Shown here piece after piece: positions 9,059 to 16,203 of a DNA stretch of 64,000 bases. This DNA is from Odoribacter laneus YIT 12061 (lineage in GTDB: Bacteria; Bacteroidota; Bacteroidia; Bacteroidales; Marinifilaceae), in assembly GCF_000243215.1 (NCBI RefSeq), contig NZ_JH594597.1:390649-454648 (forward strand), read 5' to 3'. The translations under genes were made by a program, and so were the position numbers. Every line of letters starts with the position of its first letter. Within the stretch, counting starts at the first letter, position 1. The notes under the pieces are model-generated. The model did no database searches. It saw only the letters and a list, made by a program, of their open reading frames with translations, and was not told the DNA's origin.

Positions 9059-9661
9059 TTAAAAACGATCGGAAACGGTCTTCTTAATTTTTTTATCCCC
9101 CATCCACACGATTTCACTCGTTTCCAGATCCGTTAACTCCAGATTAATCTGATAGGAAACAACTTTATTTTTCTTATAAGTATCTACAATACTGTTAATC
9201 GTCCCTTGAAGCATAAAATCAGCCCCCAATTCACGTCCCCATCTTTTAGCTGTCTCCAAAGAAACATATCCCTTATTCTGATCTTCCCGCTCAGCCCTCA
9301 ATTCTTCCCGCTTTGCACCCGCCTGCACCAAACGCACACTTCCATGATCTAAAATAGCCTTTTCAATGTCTTTGATAAAAGTCTCCGCATCGATATGCTC
9401 ATGACTTTTATTTAGTACAGTTCCTACAACCACTACCGGAAGTTTTCCCCCATGCGCACTTTCATAATTCAGTATCCACCTGCCGGACAATAAATCCTGA
9501 ATCATATTCGAAGACACCAAACGGGAATCTGTATCGTTCCATCTGCCGCTTAAATCCACTACCTCATTACTGTCGATACGAACAACTTTCCGGTTAGCAC
9601 TACAACTCATAAACGAAAGTATAACCCCTAATACTAAAACAATAAATGCTATTTTTTTCAT
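9059..9661 (-). CDS. lpoB: LpoB-like penicillin-binding protein activator lipoprotein
   Basis: A 200-residue lipoprotein with signal peptide and lipobox LSFMSC (Cys about 20). The following domain (about 40-200) has LpoB-family features: DLSGRWNDTDSRLVS, then VVVVGTVLNKSHEHIDAETF, LGADFMLQGTI and the final strand TDLETSEIVWMGDKKIKK. In Enterobacteria LpoB reaches from the outer membrane to stimulate PBP1b; in Bacteroidota the partner is not established, so this is a family-level assignment. It stands in a small envelope cluster with the COG3014 lipoprotein and a DUF1460 amidase-like gene. Confidence 0.8.
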   Translation of the reverse strand: MKKIAFIVLVLGVILSFMSCSANRKVVRIDSNEVVDLSGRWNDTDSRLVSSNMIQDLLSGRWILNYESAHGGKLPVVVVGTVLNKSHEHIDAETFIKDIEKAILDHGSVRLVQAGAKREELRAEREDQNKGYVSLETAKRWGRELGADFMLQGTINSIVDTYKKNKVVSYQINLELTDLETSEIVWMGDKKIKKTVSDRF

Positions 9662-9761
9662 ATTCTCTGATTTTAATACGTTTATTCTTCTATTTTATTA
9701 TCTGATTTTACAACTTTTATGCCAAATAGCTTTATTCTTCCAGCAATAACAACCAACAGGC

Positions 9762-10610
9762 TCATCTCACCCTTCCCAACATGATCCCAGTCTGACTCGG
9801 TATTTTTTCCATATATTCCGATAAAGGCAATGCTGATAAAACGACCTTCCCAGCACTGCTGGAAGCATGTAAAAGATATGTTTTCTCTCCTTTTTTTACC
9901 GCTATTCCGACATGAGAGGTATCTAATCCTTTTATGTCGGTGGTAAGTAAAACAATATCTCCCTCCTGTATTTTTTCTTGTATTTTTCCAATATCCTTTT
10001 TGGGTATATAAAAATATTTCCTCTTTCCTATAGCCGTTTCAATCTGCTCCATTTGAAATATTAAAAGCGAATCCTTTTCAAATGCCGGATATCGGCAAGC
10101 GTTCTTTGTCATAAAAAATACATCTATAGGAAAATGAATCCCCCCGCATTCCCGGGTCACATCCTCTAAAAAACCTTGTCGCTGCATCTCGTATAACCAA
10201 TCACTCGAATAATGGAGCCGCGAAGTATACCCCTCAATTTTTCCATTTCGATATCGTATTTTTTTCAGATTGTCCAGAAACAAAGGAACAGCCGCTGCAT
10301 CATAACGCTCTAAAAAAGCTAAAGCCAAAGTATTTTCAAGAAACGTCACACAATCGAACTCCCTCAAATCAACAATTAACTCCTCCTGACTCCCCTTTTC
10401 CAAGGTACCAGACTGATAAGGTTTTCCTAAGAAAAATGTTCCGATTAACGGTATTCGTTCATTAACCGGTAAATGAGCCAGATTTTGCATACGGGCATAA
10501 TCCCAAAAAGCAGCTAAAACGGAACTATCTGCCGTCTGTAAGGGGACCGCCTTCAATTCTATTATCCCTCCCATCCACACACCCAGAATCAGCCAAAATA
10601 TTTTCTTCAT
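9762..10610 (-). CDS. DUF1460 NlpC/P60-like N-acetylmuramoyl-L-alanine amidase-like protein
   Basis: A 282-residue exported protein with a signal peptide (about 1-21). The DUF1460 fold is an NlpC/P60-type cysteine hydrolase; members studied in Bacteroides act on peptidoglycan as N-acetylmuramoyl-L-alanine amidases. The nucleophile is Cys87 in EFDCVTFLEN; likely partner histidines are His233 in DTSHVGIA and His248 in LLHASSSAGKVV. The expected place of action is the periplasm, in cell-wall turnover or recycling. The start lies 1 bp after the stop of the CYTH gene, so the two are co-transcribed. Confidence 0.85.
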   Translation of the reverse strand: MKKIFWLILGVWMGGIIELKAVPLQTADSSVLAAFWDYARMQNLAHLPVNERIPLIGTFFLGKPYQSGTLEKGSQEELIVDLREFDCVTFLENTLALAFLERYDAAAVPLFLDNLKKIRYRNGKIEGYTSRLHYSSDWLYEMQRQGFLEDVTRECGGIHFPIDVFFMTKNACRYPAFEKDSLLIFQMEQIETAIGKRKYFYIPKKDIGKIQEKIQEGDIVLLTTDIKGLDTSHVGIAVKKGEKTYLLHASSSAGKVVLSALPLSEYMEKIPSQTGIMLGRVR

Positions 10611-10611
10611 A

Positions 10612-11085
10612 TCATTTATCCATCCATTTCGTATAGGGACATTTCACCAAAAAAGAATTATAATAACAAGGATTTCCCGTAACTTCTTCTCCCAACCATT
10701 CCGGTTTTACAAATACTTCATTCTCTGATAAAAGCTCTATCTCTGCCAGAATTAATCCTGTATTATCCCCATGAAATTCATCTACTTCATACAGATGAGC
10801 ATCTACCCGAATCAAATAACGCGATTTATCTATTACTCCCGGTTCACAAATTTTCATCAATTCCCGGGCCTCTTCAGGCGAAATTTCTTTCTCCCATTCA
10901 AAACGACTGACCCCTTTCGCATCCGAAATTCCTTTGATGGTCAGATAAGCTCTTTCTCCATACAATCTCACTCTCACAGTCCTTTCCGGCAGGGAGGATA
11001 AATAGCCTTGTAGAATGGGGATTACCTGATAGGCAAAAGATTTAAATTCTCCTTTCACTAAAAACTTCCGCTCGATCTCTTTCAT
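10612..11085 (-). CDS. CYTH domain protein (triphosphate tunnel phosphatase-like)
   Basis: A 157-residue single-domain protein with the ExExK hallmark as EIERKFLV at residues 3-10. Further CYTH pattern residues are TVRVRLYGERAYLTIKG, RFEWEKEI and AEIELLSENE. Family members hydrolyse inorganic triphosphate or similar phosphates with metal ions in a beta tunnel; the real substrate here is not known. It is the first gene of a pair with the amidase-like gene, and a promoter with both boxes lies 30 bp upstream. Confidence 0.87.
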   Translation of the reverse strand: MKEIERKFLVKGEFKSFAYQVIPILQGYLSSLPERTVRVRLYGERAYLTIKGISDAKGVSRFEWEKEISPEEARELMKICEPGVIDKSRYLIRVDAHLYEVDEFHGDNTGLILAEIELLSENEVFVKPEWLGEEVTGNPCYYNSFLVKCPYTKWMDK

Positions 11086-11114
11086 TGCAAAATTTTTATC
11101 CCTGAACTATTTTA

Positions 11115-11145
11115 CAAATATAAAGAAAAAGAGAATGTTCCCCAA
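11115..11145 (-). promoter_or_regulatory. Promoter of the CYTH-amidase pair
   Basis: On the minus strand a TTG (11143-11145) is followed after 20 bp by TATATTTG (11115-11122), matching the Bacteroidota -33/-7 arrangement. The ATG is at 11085. Confidence 0.55.
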
Positions 11146-11203
11146 GTTCCCGATTATTTTATAGCAATTCCCTGTTCATTTACAACAATCCTCTTTTTGC
11201 CCG

Positions 11204-11243
11204 AAAAAACAGGCTGCCAGAAATTAAATTCTGACAGCCTGTT
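11204..11243 (-). terminator. Intrinsic terminator after pheS
   Basis: The arms AACAGGCTGCCAGAA and TTCTGACAGCCTGTT (11208-11222 and 11229-11243) form a 15-bp stem with one mismatch, followed on the minus strand by six T. It lies 128 bp downstream of the pheS stop. Confidence 0.8.
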
Positions 11244-11370
11244 GATCTGAAACAGAGAAGTTTTCCCGGCTTTACCAGAAAAAGATAAAGGTTAAGTTAT
11301 CTTCGTCCATGGATAAACATTTCTTTAATTGGGATAACTACCGTACCGATGAATGAGCCTTCCACCCGGA

Positions 11371-12390
11371 TTAAATAGCTGCACTAAATTGTTCCAGAAA
11401 ACGAATATCATTTTCAAAGAACAAACGCAAATCTTTAATTCCGTATTTTAACATAGTAATTCGCTCAATACCCATTCCCAAAGCAAACCCTGTATATTTA
11501 TCTTTATCGATCCCATTGAGCTCCAATACATTAGGATCTACCATTCCACAACCTAAAATCTCCAACCAACCGGTCCCTTTACATACATTACATCCCTGCC
11601 CATGGCAAAGTGTACAAGAAACATCCATCTCTGCTGAAGGTTCTGTAAAAGGAAAATAAGAAGGACGAAGGCGAATCTGTGTGTCTGACCCGAAAAGCTC
11701 TTTGGCAAAATAAGTCAACGTCTGTTTTAAATCGGCAAAAGATACATTTTCATCAATATAAAGAGCTTCTATCTGGTGAAAAATACAATGAGCCCGGGCA
11801 GAAATGGCCTCATTTCGGAAAACTCTTCCCGGTGTTACCAGCCGAATGGGTAACGCATGGGTCTCCATATCTCTGACCTGTACAGAAGAAGTATGCGTAT
11901 GCAACACAATATCCGGATGTTTTTCTATGAAAAAAGTATCCTGCATATCCCGGGCCGGATGCTCTTCAGGAAAATTCAAAGCTGAAAAATTATGCCAGTC
12001 ATCTTCAATTTCAGGCCCCTCTGAAATGGTAAATCCCAATTTGTCAAATATAGATAAAATCTCATTTCTCACAATGGCTAAAGGATGCCGTGTCCCTAAA
12101 TGCATAGGATCTCCCGGCAAGGTAAGATCTAAACCGGATTTCCCCTTATCTGAGTCACACAACTGCTCTTTTAACGTATTAATTTTATTCAGTGCAGCCG
12201 TTTTCAATTCATTAAGAGCCTTGCCTATCTCCTTTTTCTGCTCTACAGATACATTCTTAAAATCCTCAAACAGAAGAGCAATGGTTCCCTTTTTACTCAA
12301 ATGTTTAATTCTGAATTGCTCTACTTGCTCCAGTGTCTCCGCCGTGAAAGCATTTATTTCCGACGTCAGTTCTTTAATCTTATTTAACAT
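11371..12390 (-). CDS. pheS: Phenylalanyl-tRNA synthetase alpha subunit
   Basis: PheS forms the catalytic class II subunit of the alpha2beta2 enzyme that charges tRNA-Phe. At 339 residues it has normal length. The N-terminal coiled coil (about 1-85) is followed by the class II core with GDPMHLGTRHPL, HTHTSSVQVR, the motif-2 region RNEAISARAHCIFHQIE, FPFTEPSAEMDV and motif 3 GFALGMGIERITMLK. A four-cysteine loop CTLCHGQGCNVCKGTGW is present, as in many bacterial PheS. The beta subunit gene is not adjacent. A terminator follows at 11204-11243; between them a 22-codon GTG reading frame (11297-11365) is of doubtful meaning. Confidence 0.97.
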   Translation of the reverse strand: MLNKIKELTSEINAFTAETLEQVEQFRIKHLSKKGTIALLFEDFKNVSVEQKKEIGKALNELKTAALNKINTLKEQLCDSDKGKSGLDLTLPGDPMHLGTRHPLAIVRNEILSIFDKLGFTISEGPEIEDDWHNFSALNFPEEHPARDMQDTFFIEKHPDIVLHTHTSSVQVRDMETHALPIRLVTPGRVFRNEAISARAHCIFHQIEALYIDENVSFADLKQTLTYFAKELFGSDTQIRLRPSYFPFTEPSAEMDVSCTLCHGQGCNVCKGTGWLEILGCGMVDPNVLELNGIDKDKYTGFALGMGIERITMLKYGIKDLRLFFENDIRFLEQFSAAI

Positions 12391-12417
12391 TGTATCTTCT
12401 TTTAATTACCGAGGCCA

Positions 12418-12425
12418 CAAAGTTA
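12418..12425 (-). promoter_or_regulatory. Bacteroidota -7 box upstream of pheS
   Basis: The minus strand reads TAACTTTG, an exact TAnnTTTG box, 27 bp before the pheS ATG. The -33 region is not clear. Confidence 0.5.
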
Positions 12426-12540
12426 GAAAAAATATGGAAAATGTACTACTTTAAATAGACGGGAGCCGCAAAATGTCAAAGGAAGCTTATCTTAACCGAT
12501 TCGTTAGCGAATCGCCCCCTACGCTTTACAAATTAATTTT

Positions 12541-12600
12541 ATTTTAAAAGTCTGGATTTTTCCTTTCTAGCTGACTTTACAGATATTTTTTATTTTATTT
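12541..12600 (+). repeat. Single copy of the 51-bp intergenic repeat, next to a short palindrome
   Basis: The stretch with CTTTCTAGCTGACTTTACAG and TTTTTTATTTTAT repeats the 15170-15321 unit in the same orientation and overlaps the end of the VanZ-like gene. A perfect small hairpin CGATTCG-TTAG-CGAATCG lies nearby at 12497-12514. Confidence 0.6.
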
Positions 12601-13000
12601 TTTTCAAATTATTTCTCCATCGCTTTAAGTAAGGATAGATCAAACATCCGATAATCGCACCGAAAACATCGGCTAACAAATCCAGTATATCCCCACTCCG
12701 ATTGAAAAAATATTCCTGTAACAATTCTATAATTCCTCCATAAATAAATGCAATACTGATGGTGGTCAGATATATTTTTCTCCACGAAAGCCGAGTCTGG
12801 TATTCCAACTCACTGCAAAGTAAAATAGCCATGACAAAAAACATTCCGAAATGAACAATTTTATCTATATGCGGGAAAACCCAATGGGGATTAGGTATAT
12901 CTTTCCCCGGAATGGCACATAAAACAAAAATAACCAATGCCCATATAATATTACGGAACAATAAAATATGGTTCTTCTTTTTCTCTGCCATATTATTCAT
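12590..13000 (-). CDS. VanZ-like family membrane protein
   Basis: A protein of about 136 residues with four predicted membrane segments. The VanZ pattern is visible in HIDKIVHFGMFFVMAILL and in GGIIELLQEYFFNRSGDILDLLADVFGAIIG, given here in parts: GGIIELLQ followed by SGDILDLLADVFGA. VanZ itself gives low-level teicoplanin resistance, but most relatives have no known role, so resistance should not be inferred. The ATG at 13000 overlaps the stop of the cyclophilin gene (ATGAATAA); a second ATG nine bases inside is possible. The overlap indicates translational coupling. Confidence 0.8.
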   Translation of the reverse strand: MNNMAEKKKNHILLFRNIIWALVIFVLCAIPGKDIPNPHWVFPHIDKIVHFGMFFVMAILLCSELEYQTRLSWRKIYLTTISIAFIYGGIIELLQEYFFNRSGDILDLLADVFGAIIGCLIYPYLKRWRNNLKKIK

Positions 13001-13802
13001 TCAATATCGTTATTTTCATTTTTACGTCTTTAAAAGGACGATTGTTTTCATCCGTTGGTAAAGCGGCTATTTTATCTATGACTTCCACTCCTTCTACAAC
13101 TTCTCCGAAAACCGTATATTCTTTATCCAAATGATGTACACCTCCCAAATTTATATAATCCTGCTTTTTCTGTTCCGACATATAAATTTTATCGGCATTT
13201 GCATTCCATTCAAAAGCAATGTCTTTTTTTATCTTACCGGCTATCTCACGAAATTCCTCTACTTTTTTCAATTTACGAAGAGAATCTAAAATTACCTTTT
13301 TTTCAGGAGTATAATATTTACGGTTTATCGCATTTTTTATCGGCACATTAACTGATTTTTCAATAATTTCCAGTTCCTGTTCGGTATATTTTTTCCCTTG
13401 TACAATATAAAACTGGGAAATATCGGATTCCTTAAAAAAGTTCTCCCGATCGGGTTGACGAGGTGCCGCCAAAGCACCTTTTTTGTGATAATGTTCCGGT
13501 TTGATTTCGGCCTCTATTGTCATCGGTTTTCCAAATCCAATAAACTGCCCGGCAATCGCCTCCCGACTGTCAGACGATCCTCCCTGAATCATAAAATTCT
13601 TTATAACCCGATAAAATAAAGTTCCATCATAATGACCCGCTTTTGCCAAACGAATAAAATTATCCCGGTGAATAGGGGTATCGTTATACAATTTTATTTT
13701 CATATTCCCCAAATTTGTTTCGATTAAAGCCATTACTTCTTTTTCCTGAGCATGTAAAAAAATCGGGAATATAAGCCACAAACAAAATATCCATTTTTTC
13801 AT
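12993..13802 (-). CDS. Cyclophilin-type peptidyl-prolyl cis-trans isomerase, exported
   Basis: A 269-residue protein with a signal peptide ending at about HAQ (residue 19), so periplasmic. The cyclophilin core shows LIETNLGNMKIKLYND, DGTLFYRVIKNFMIQGGSS, AAPRQPD and SQFYIVQGK, then after an insertion of about 80 residues GGVHHLDKEYTVFGEVVEG. Catalytic Arg (FYRV) and Phe/Gln contacts (FMIQGG, SQFYIV) are in place. The lysine-rich insertion, about 137-218, splits the fold before its last strands and is a feature of several Bacteroidota cyclophilins. It is co-transcribed with the LolC/E-like gene (40 bp upstream) and VanZ-like gene. Confidence 0.9.
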   Translation of the reverse strand: MKKWIFCLWLIFPIFLHAQEKEVMALIETNLGNMKIKLYNDTPIHRDNFIRLAKAGHYDGTLFYRVIKNFMIQGGSSDSREAIAGQFIGFGKPMTIEAEIKPEHYHKKGALAAPRQPDRENFFKESDISQFYIVQGKKYTEQELEIIEKSVNVPIKNAINRKYYTPEKKVILDSLRKLKKVEEFREIAGKIKKDIAFEWNANADKIYMSEQKKQDYINLGGVHHLDKEYTVFGEVVEGVEVIDKIAALPTDENNRPFKDVKMKITILNE

Positions 13803-13842
13803 AACTAAAATATATACGTTCTTCTCTTAAAATCACATCCGA

Positions 13843-15042
13843 TTATAGCAATTTTTTCACCAAATATTTGACCGGGAAATAAGAAGCAATATAACCGATC
13901 AGTAAAACAGTTAATAAAATAAATGCAATATCTCCAAAAACCAATTTGACCGGATAAGCTTCTATGATATAATTTCCTTCCCCCAATTTAATGAAACCGA
14001 ACGTCTGTTGTAAAAAACAAATTAAAACCCCTAAAATCAACCCGATAAAAGCTCCTACATAGGTAATCAGGTTTCCTTCCGTCCGGAATACCGAAATAAT
14101 TTTTCCAGACGTCATTCCTAAAGCTTTATAAGTAGCCAAGTCTTCTTTTTTATCTAAAATAAGCATCGATATTGATCCCACAATATTAAAAGATGCAATA
14201 AATAATATAAAAAGCAAGACCAAAAATACGACCAGTTTTTCAGACTTCATCATAGCATAGAAAGAACGATTCAACTCGTATTTATCTTCTACTTTAAAAT
14301 TCTCACCACTTATTTCTTGCAACTGAACTTTTACTTTTTCTAAGACTTCAGGATTTTTCAGTTTGATTTCAATTTTTGAAATCTCTTTCTGTAAACGAAA
14401 TAATTTCCGGGCAAAATGAATGTCTGTAAGAATGTACTTGCTGTCTATTCCCTGCTGGGAAGAAAAAAAACCTATAGGATAGGAAGATTCCGTATTTAAG
14501 GCAGCATTTAAAGACGAAGCTTCTTTATTGGGATAATAGAACACCAAAGGAGTTAAAAAATTTAATCCTATTCCTAATTCCGCAGCTATCCCCTGTCCTA
14601 CCACAGAAGCATAAAGATCTCCTTCCTGCAATTGAAACTCTCCCTGTACCATGTTTTTTTGCAAACCGGTAGTTACACCGTAATCCGACAGTACGCCTTT
14701 CACCACTACAGGTTTCAAACGATCTCCATATTTCAATAGAGCATTTTCTTCTACTACAGGATTAAAATAAGCAATATCAGTATGAATAAGAAGAGCTTTG
14801 TAAGACAAACTATCAAAATTTGTAAATTTTCCTTTTATCGGAGAAATAACCAAATCTGGATTCATACTGTCTGTACTCTTCTGCAAAATCAAATCAATAC
14901 CATTAAAAACAGAGAGGATTACGATCAAAGCCGTCGTACCTATGGCTACCCCTGCCACACTAATGGCAGAAATAATATTAATGGCATTTTGCTTCTTTTT
15001 GGAAAAAAGATAACGCCGTGCTATAAAAAAGGACAGCTTCAT
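13843..15042 (-). CDS. LolC/LolE-like FtsX-family ABC permease
   Basis: A 399-residue inner-membrane protein with one N-terminal membrane segment (about 20-45, ISVAGVAIGTTALIVILSVF), a periplasmic domain (about 45-265) and three C-terminal segments, the last in a C-terminal FtsX domain (VFLVLLFILFIASFNIVGSI; LILGVLICFL; LLTVLLIGYIASYFP). The N-terminus FFIARRYLFSKKKQNAINII is characteristic for the permease of lipoprotein release systems, which pass lipoproteins from the inner membrane to LolA. The ATPase LolD is not adjacent. It stands between rbfA and the cyclophilin gene. Confidence 0.87.
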   Translation of the reverse strand: MKLSFFIARRYLFSKKKQNAINIISAISVAGVAIGTTALIVILSVFNGIDLILQKSTDSMNPDLVISPIKGKFTNFDSLSYKALLIHTDIAYFNPVVEENALLKYGDRLKPVVVKGVLSDYGVTTGLQKNMVQGEFQLQEGDLYASVVGQGIAAELGIGLNFLTPLVFYYPNKEASSLNAALNTESSYPIGFFSSQQGIDSKYILTDIHFARKLFRLQKEISKIEIKLKNPEVLEKVKVQLQEISGENFKVEDKYELNRSFYAMMKSEKLVVFLVLLFILFIASFNIVGSISMLILDKKEDLATYKALGMTSGKIISVFRTEGNLITYVGAFIGLILGVLICFLQQTFGFIKLGEGNYIIEAYPVKLVFGDIAFILLTVLLIGYIASYFPVKYLVKKLL

Positions 15043-15169
15043 TTCCGTTTTTTTTGATTGGGTTTGATTTTTAAACCCACACTGAGTTTACAAGCAATTT
15101 TATTTCTCGACTTCACTTCCGTTTAAAAGAAATACAAAGACAAAAATCGTAAAATATTTCCATCAGTCC

Positions 15170-15321
15170 AATGTCCACCTTTCTCGACGGCTTTACAGAC
15201 GTTTTATATTTTAAAAGTTTATATCCCACCTTTCTAACTGGATTTACGGATATTTTTTATTTTAAAAATTCACCTTATACCTTTCAAACTGACTTTACGA
15301 ACGTTTTTTATTTTAAAAGTT
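15170..15321 (+). repeat. Three tandem copies of a 51-bp AT-rich unit
   Basis: The core CTTTAC(A/G)GA(C/T) recurs at 15191, 15242 and 15293, a period of exactly 51 bp. Each is followed by a T-rich run and TTTTAAAA, and preceded by CACCTTTC or a close form. The last copy overlaps the rbfA stop. The array fills most of the 265-bp gap between rbfA and the LolC/E-like gene. Single copies are at 8998-9052, 12541-12600 and 22834-22890. Function unknown. Confidence 0.8.
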
Positions 15322-15643
15322 CATCTATTTTTTCAATATAATCCAAGCTATCGTCTACAAAAAAACGCAATTCCGGAATAATCCGCATTTGTTTACCCAC
15401 TTTTTTACCCAAAATAAAACGGATCATTTTATTTTTATCGTTCAAACTATTCATTGTGGCCTCTATCCGTTCAGAAGGGAAAATACTCACATATACTTTA
15501 GCATACGAAAGATCAGGACTGACTCTTACCGTCGTCACAGTGACCATTGCTCCCACTATTATCTCTTTACATTCTTTTTGAAACATCTCACTCAAATCCC
15601 TCTGTATCAAACGAGAAACCTTATTTTGTCTAATCGAATCCAT
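15308..15643 (-). CDS. rbfA: Ribosome-binding factor A
   Basis: RbfA binds the 30S subunit and assists maturation of the 5' end of 16S rRNA; the KH-like domain covers the protein. At 111 residues it has normal length. The family pattern is visible in VSRLIQRDLSEMFQKE, VTVTTVRVSPDLSYAKVYVS, RFILGKKVGKQMRIIPELRF and DDSLDYIEKIDELL. I chose the ATG at 15643; a GTG directly before it (15646) is possible. A TATATTTG box is 33 bp upstream, divergent from the tRNA-Pro promoter. Confidence 0.93.
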   Translation of the reverse strand: MDSIRQNKVSRLIQRDLSEMFQKECKEIIVGAMVTVTTVRVSPDLSYAKVYVSIFPSERIEATMNSLNDKNKMIRFILGKKVGKQMRIIPELRFFVDDSLDYIEKIDELLK

Positions 15644-15675
15644 CACTTAATCATTTATAGAATAAAAAATTTCTA

Positions 15676-15683
15676 CAAATATA
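15676..15683 (-). promoter_or_regulatory. Bacteroidota -7 box upstream of rbfA
   Basis: The minus strand reads TATATTTG, identical to the CYTH promoter box, 33 bp before the rbfA ATG. The -33 element is not clear. Confidence 0.5.
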
Positions 15684-15706
15684 CTACAATAAATTCATTA
15701 TTTTAT

Positions 15707-15714
15707 TACATTTG
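15707..15714 (+). promoter_or_regulatory. -7 box of the tRNA-Pro gene
   Basis: TACATTTG lies 16 bp before the tRNA. The following bases TTTGCAACCGCAAA recur almost unchanged (TTTGCACCCGCAAA) in front of tRNA-Lys at about 60825-60840. Confidence 0.6.
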
Positions 15715-15729
15715 CAACCGCAAACAAAA

Positions 15730-15802
15730 CGAGATGTAGCGCAGTTGGTAGCGCGCCACGTTCGGGACGTGGAGGCCGCTGGTTCGAGTCCAGTCATCTC
15801 GA
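15730..15802 (+). tRNA. tRNA-Pro (CGG)
   Basis: A complete cloverleaf of 73 bases: acceptor arms CGAGATG and CATCTCG, D-arm with AGTTGGTAG, anticodon stem CCACG/CGTGG with loop TTCGGGA (anticodon CGG, reading CCG), and T-arm GGTTCGAGTCC. The CCA end is not encoded. It stands divergent to rbfA. Confidence 0.95.
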
Positions 15803-15805
15803 CTA

Positions 15806-15846
15806 ACAAGAAAGGCGCTGAAAATCAGTGCCTTTCTTGTTTTTTG
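15806..15846 (+). terminator. Terminator after tRNA-Pro
   Basis: The arms ACAAGAAAGGCGCTGA and TCAGTGCCTTTCTTGT form a long stem with a four-base loop, followed by a run of T. Confidence 0.85.
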
Positions 15847-15873
15847 TCTACCCTACCCCTTCTAAAAATCAAA

Positions 15874-16077
15874 CAATTACACACTAGGGACGTGCCCTAA
15901 TGTGTAATTTTATATCCTTGTATTTTAGTGGTCAAACCAACTTTAGAGACATTTTTATTTTATCAGATGAAAAACGACCATGAATTAGATGAAAATACAG
16001 AAATTACGTTTTTAGTCACAACAGACAATAAATGAACTGAAAATTACACATTAGGGCACGTCCCTAGTGTGTAATTG
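15874..16077. repeat. 204-bp unit bounded by two inverted 38-bp palindromic elements
   Basis: The left element (15874-15911) and the right element (16040-16077) are exact reverse complements over 38 bp. Each is itself an imperfect palindrome: TTACACACTAGGG, spacer ACGTG, CCCTAATGTGTAA. The 127 bp between them have no gene. A third copy with perfect arms is at 61004-61046, again just behind a tRNA gene and its terminator. The layout resembles REP/BIME-type or miniature mobile elements, but no transposase or target duplication is visible. Confidence 0.8.
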
Positions 16078-16105
16078 TTTTAGTTGAAAAAATTTTGTAA
16101 ATTTG
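16075..16105 (+). promoter_or_regulatory. Promoter of the DUF3800 module
   Basis: TTG at 16075-16077 is followed after 20 bp by TAAATTTG (16098-16105), a good Bacteroidota promoter. The TTG is the very end of the right palindromic element, so the repeat supplies part of this promoter. The leader to the DUF3800 ATG is about 90 bases. Confidence 0.5.
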
Positions 16106-16121
16106 TATAAAGTGTACAGAA

Positions 16122-16166
16122 ATGAAAAAATCCTTTTTTCTCTTTTTAAGAGCATTACAGGGATAA
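16122..16166 (+). CDS. Possible 14-codon leader peptide
   Basis: A short frame ATG AAA AAA TCC ending in TAA (peptide MKKSFFLFLRALQG) lies in the leader of the DUF3800 gene, 37 bp before its ATG. There is no clear ribosome binding site; Bacteroidota do not rely strongly on one. It may be chance. Confidence 0.2.
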   Translation: MKKSFFLFLRALQG

Positions 16167-16203
16167 TTGTCTGATTCTCGTATTATATTCTAATCGTAAT
16201 TTT

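Noticed and set aside
12590..13000. Glycopeptide resistance gene vanZ
   Set aside because: Only the general VanZ-like membrane fold is visible; no other van genes are present, so resistance is not supported.
15170..15321. CRISPR array
   Set aside because: The repeat is continuous with a 51-bp period, there are no unique spacers between conserved repeats, and no cas gene is near.
15874..16077. The palindromes as ordinary transcription terminators
   Set aside because: Both tRNA genes already have a terminator directly before them, the sequence is conserved beyond what pairing needs, and T-runs are missing in the inverted pair.
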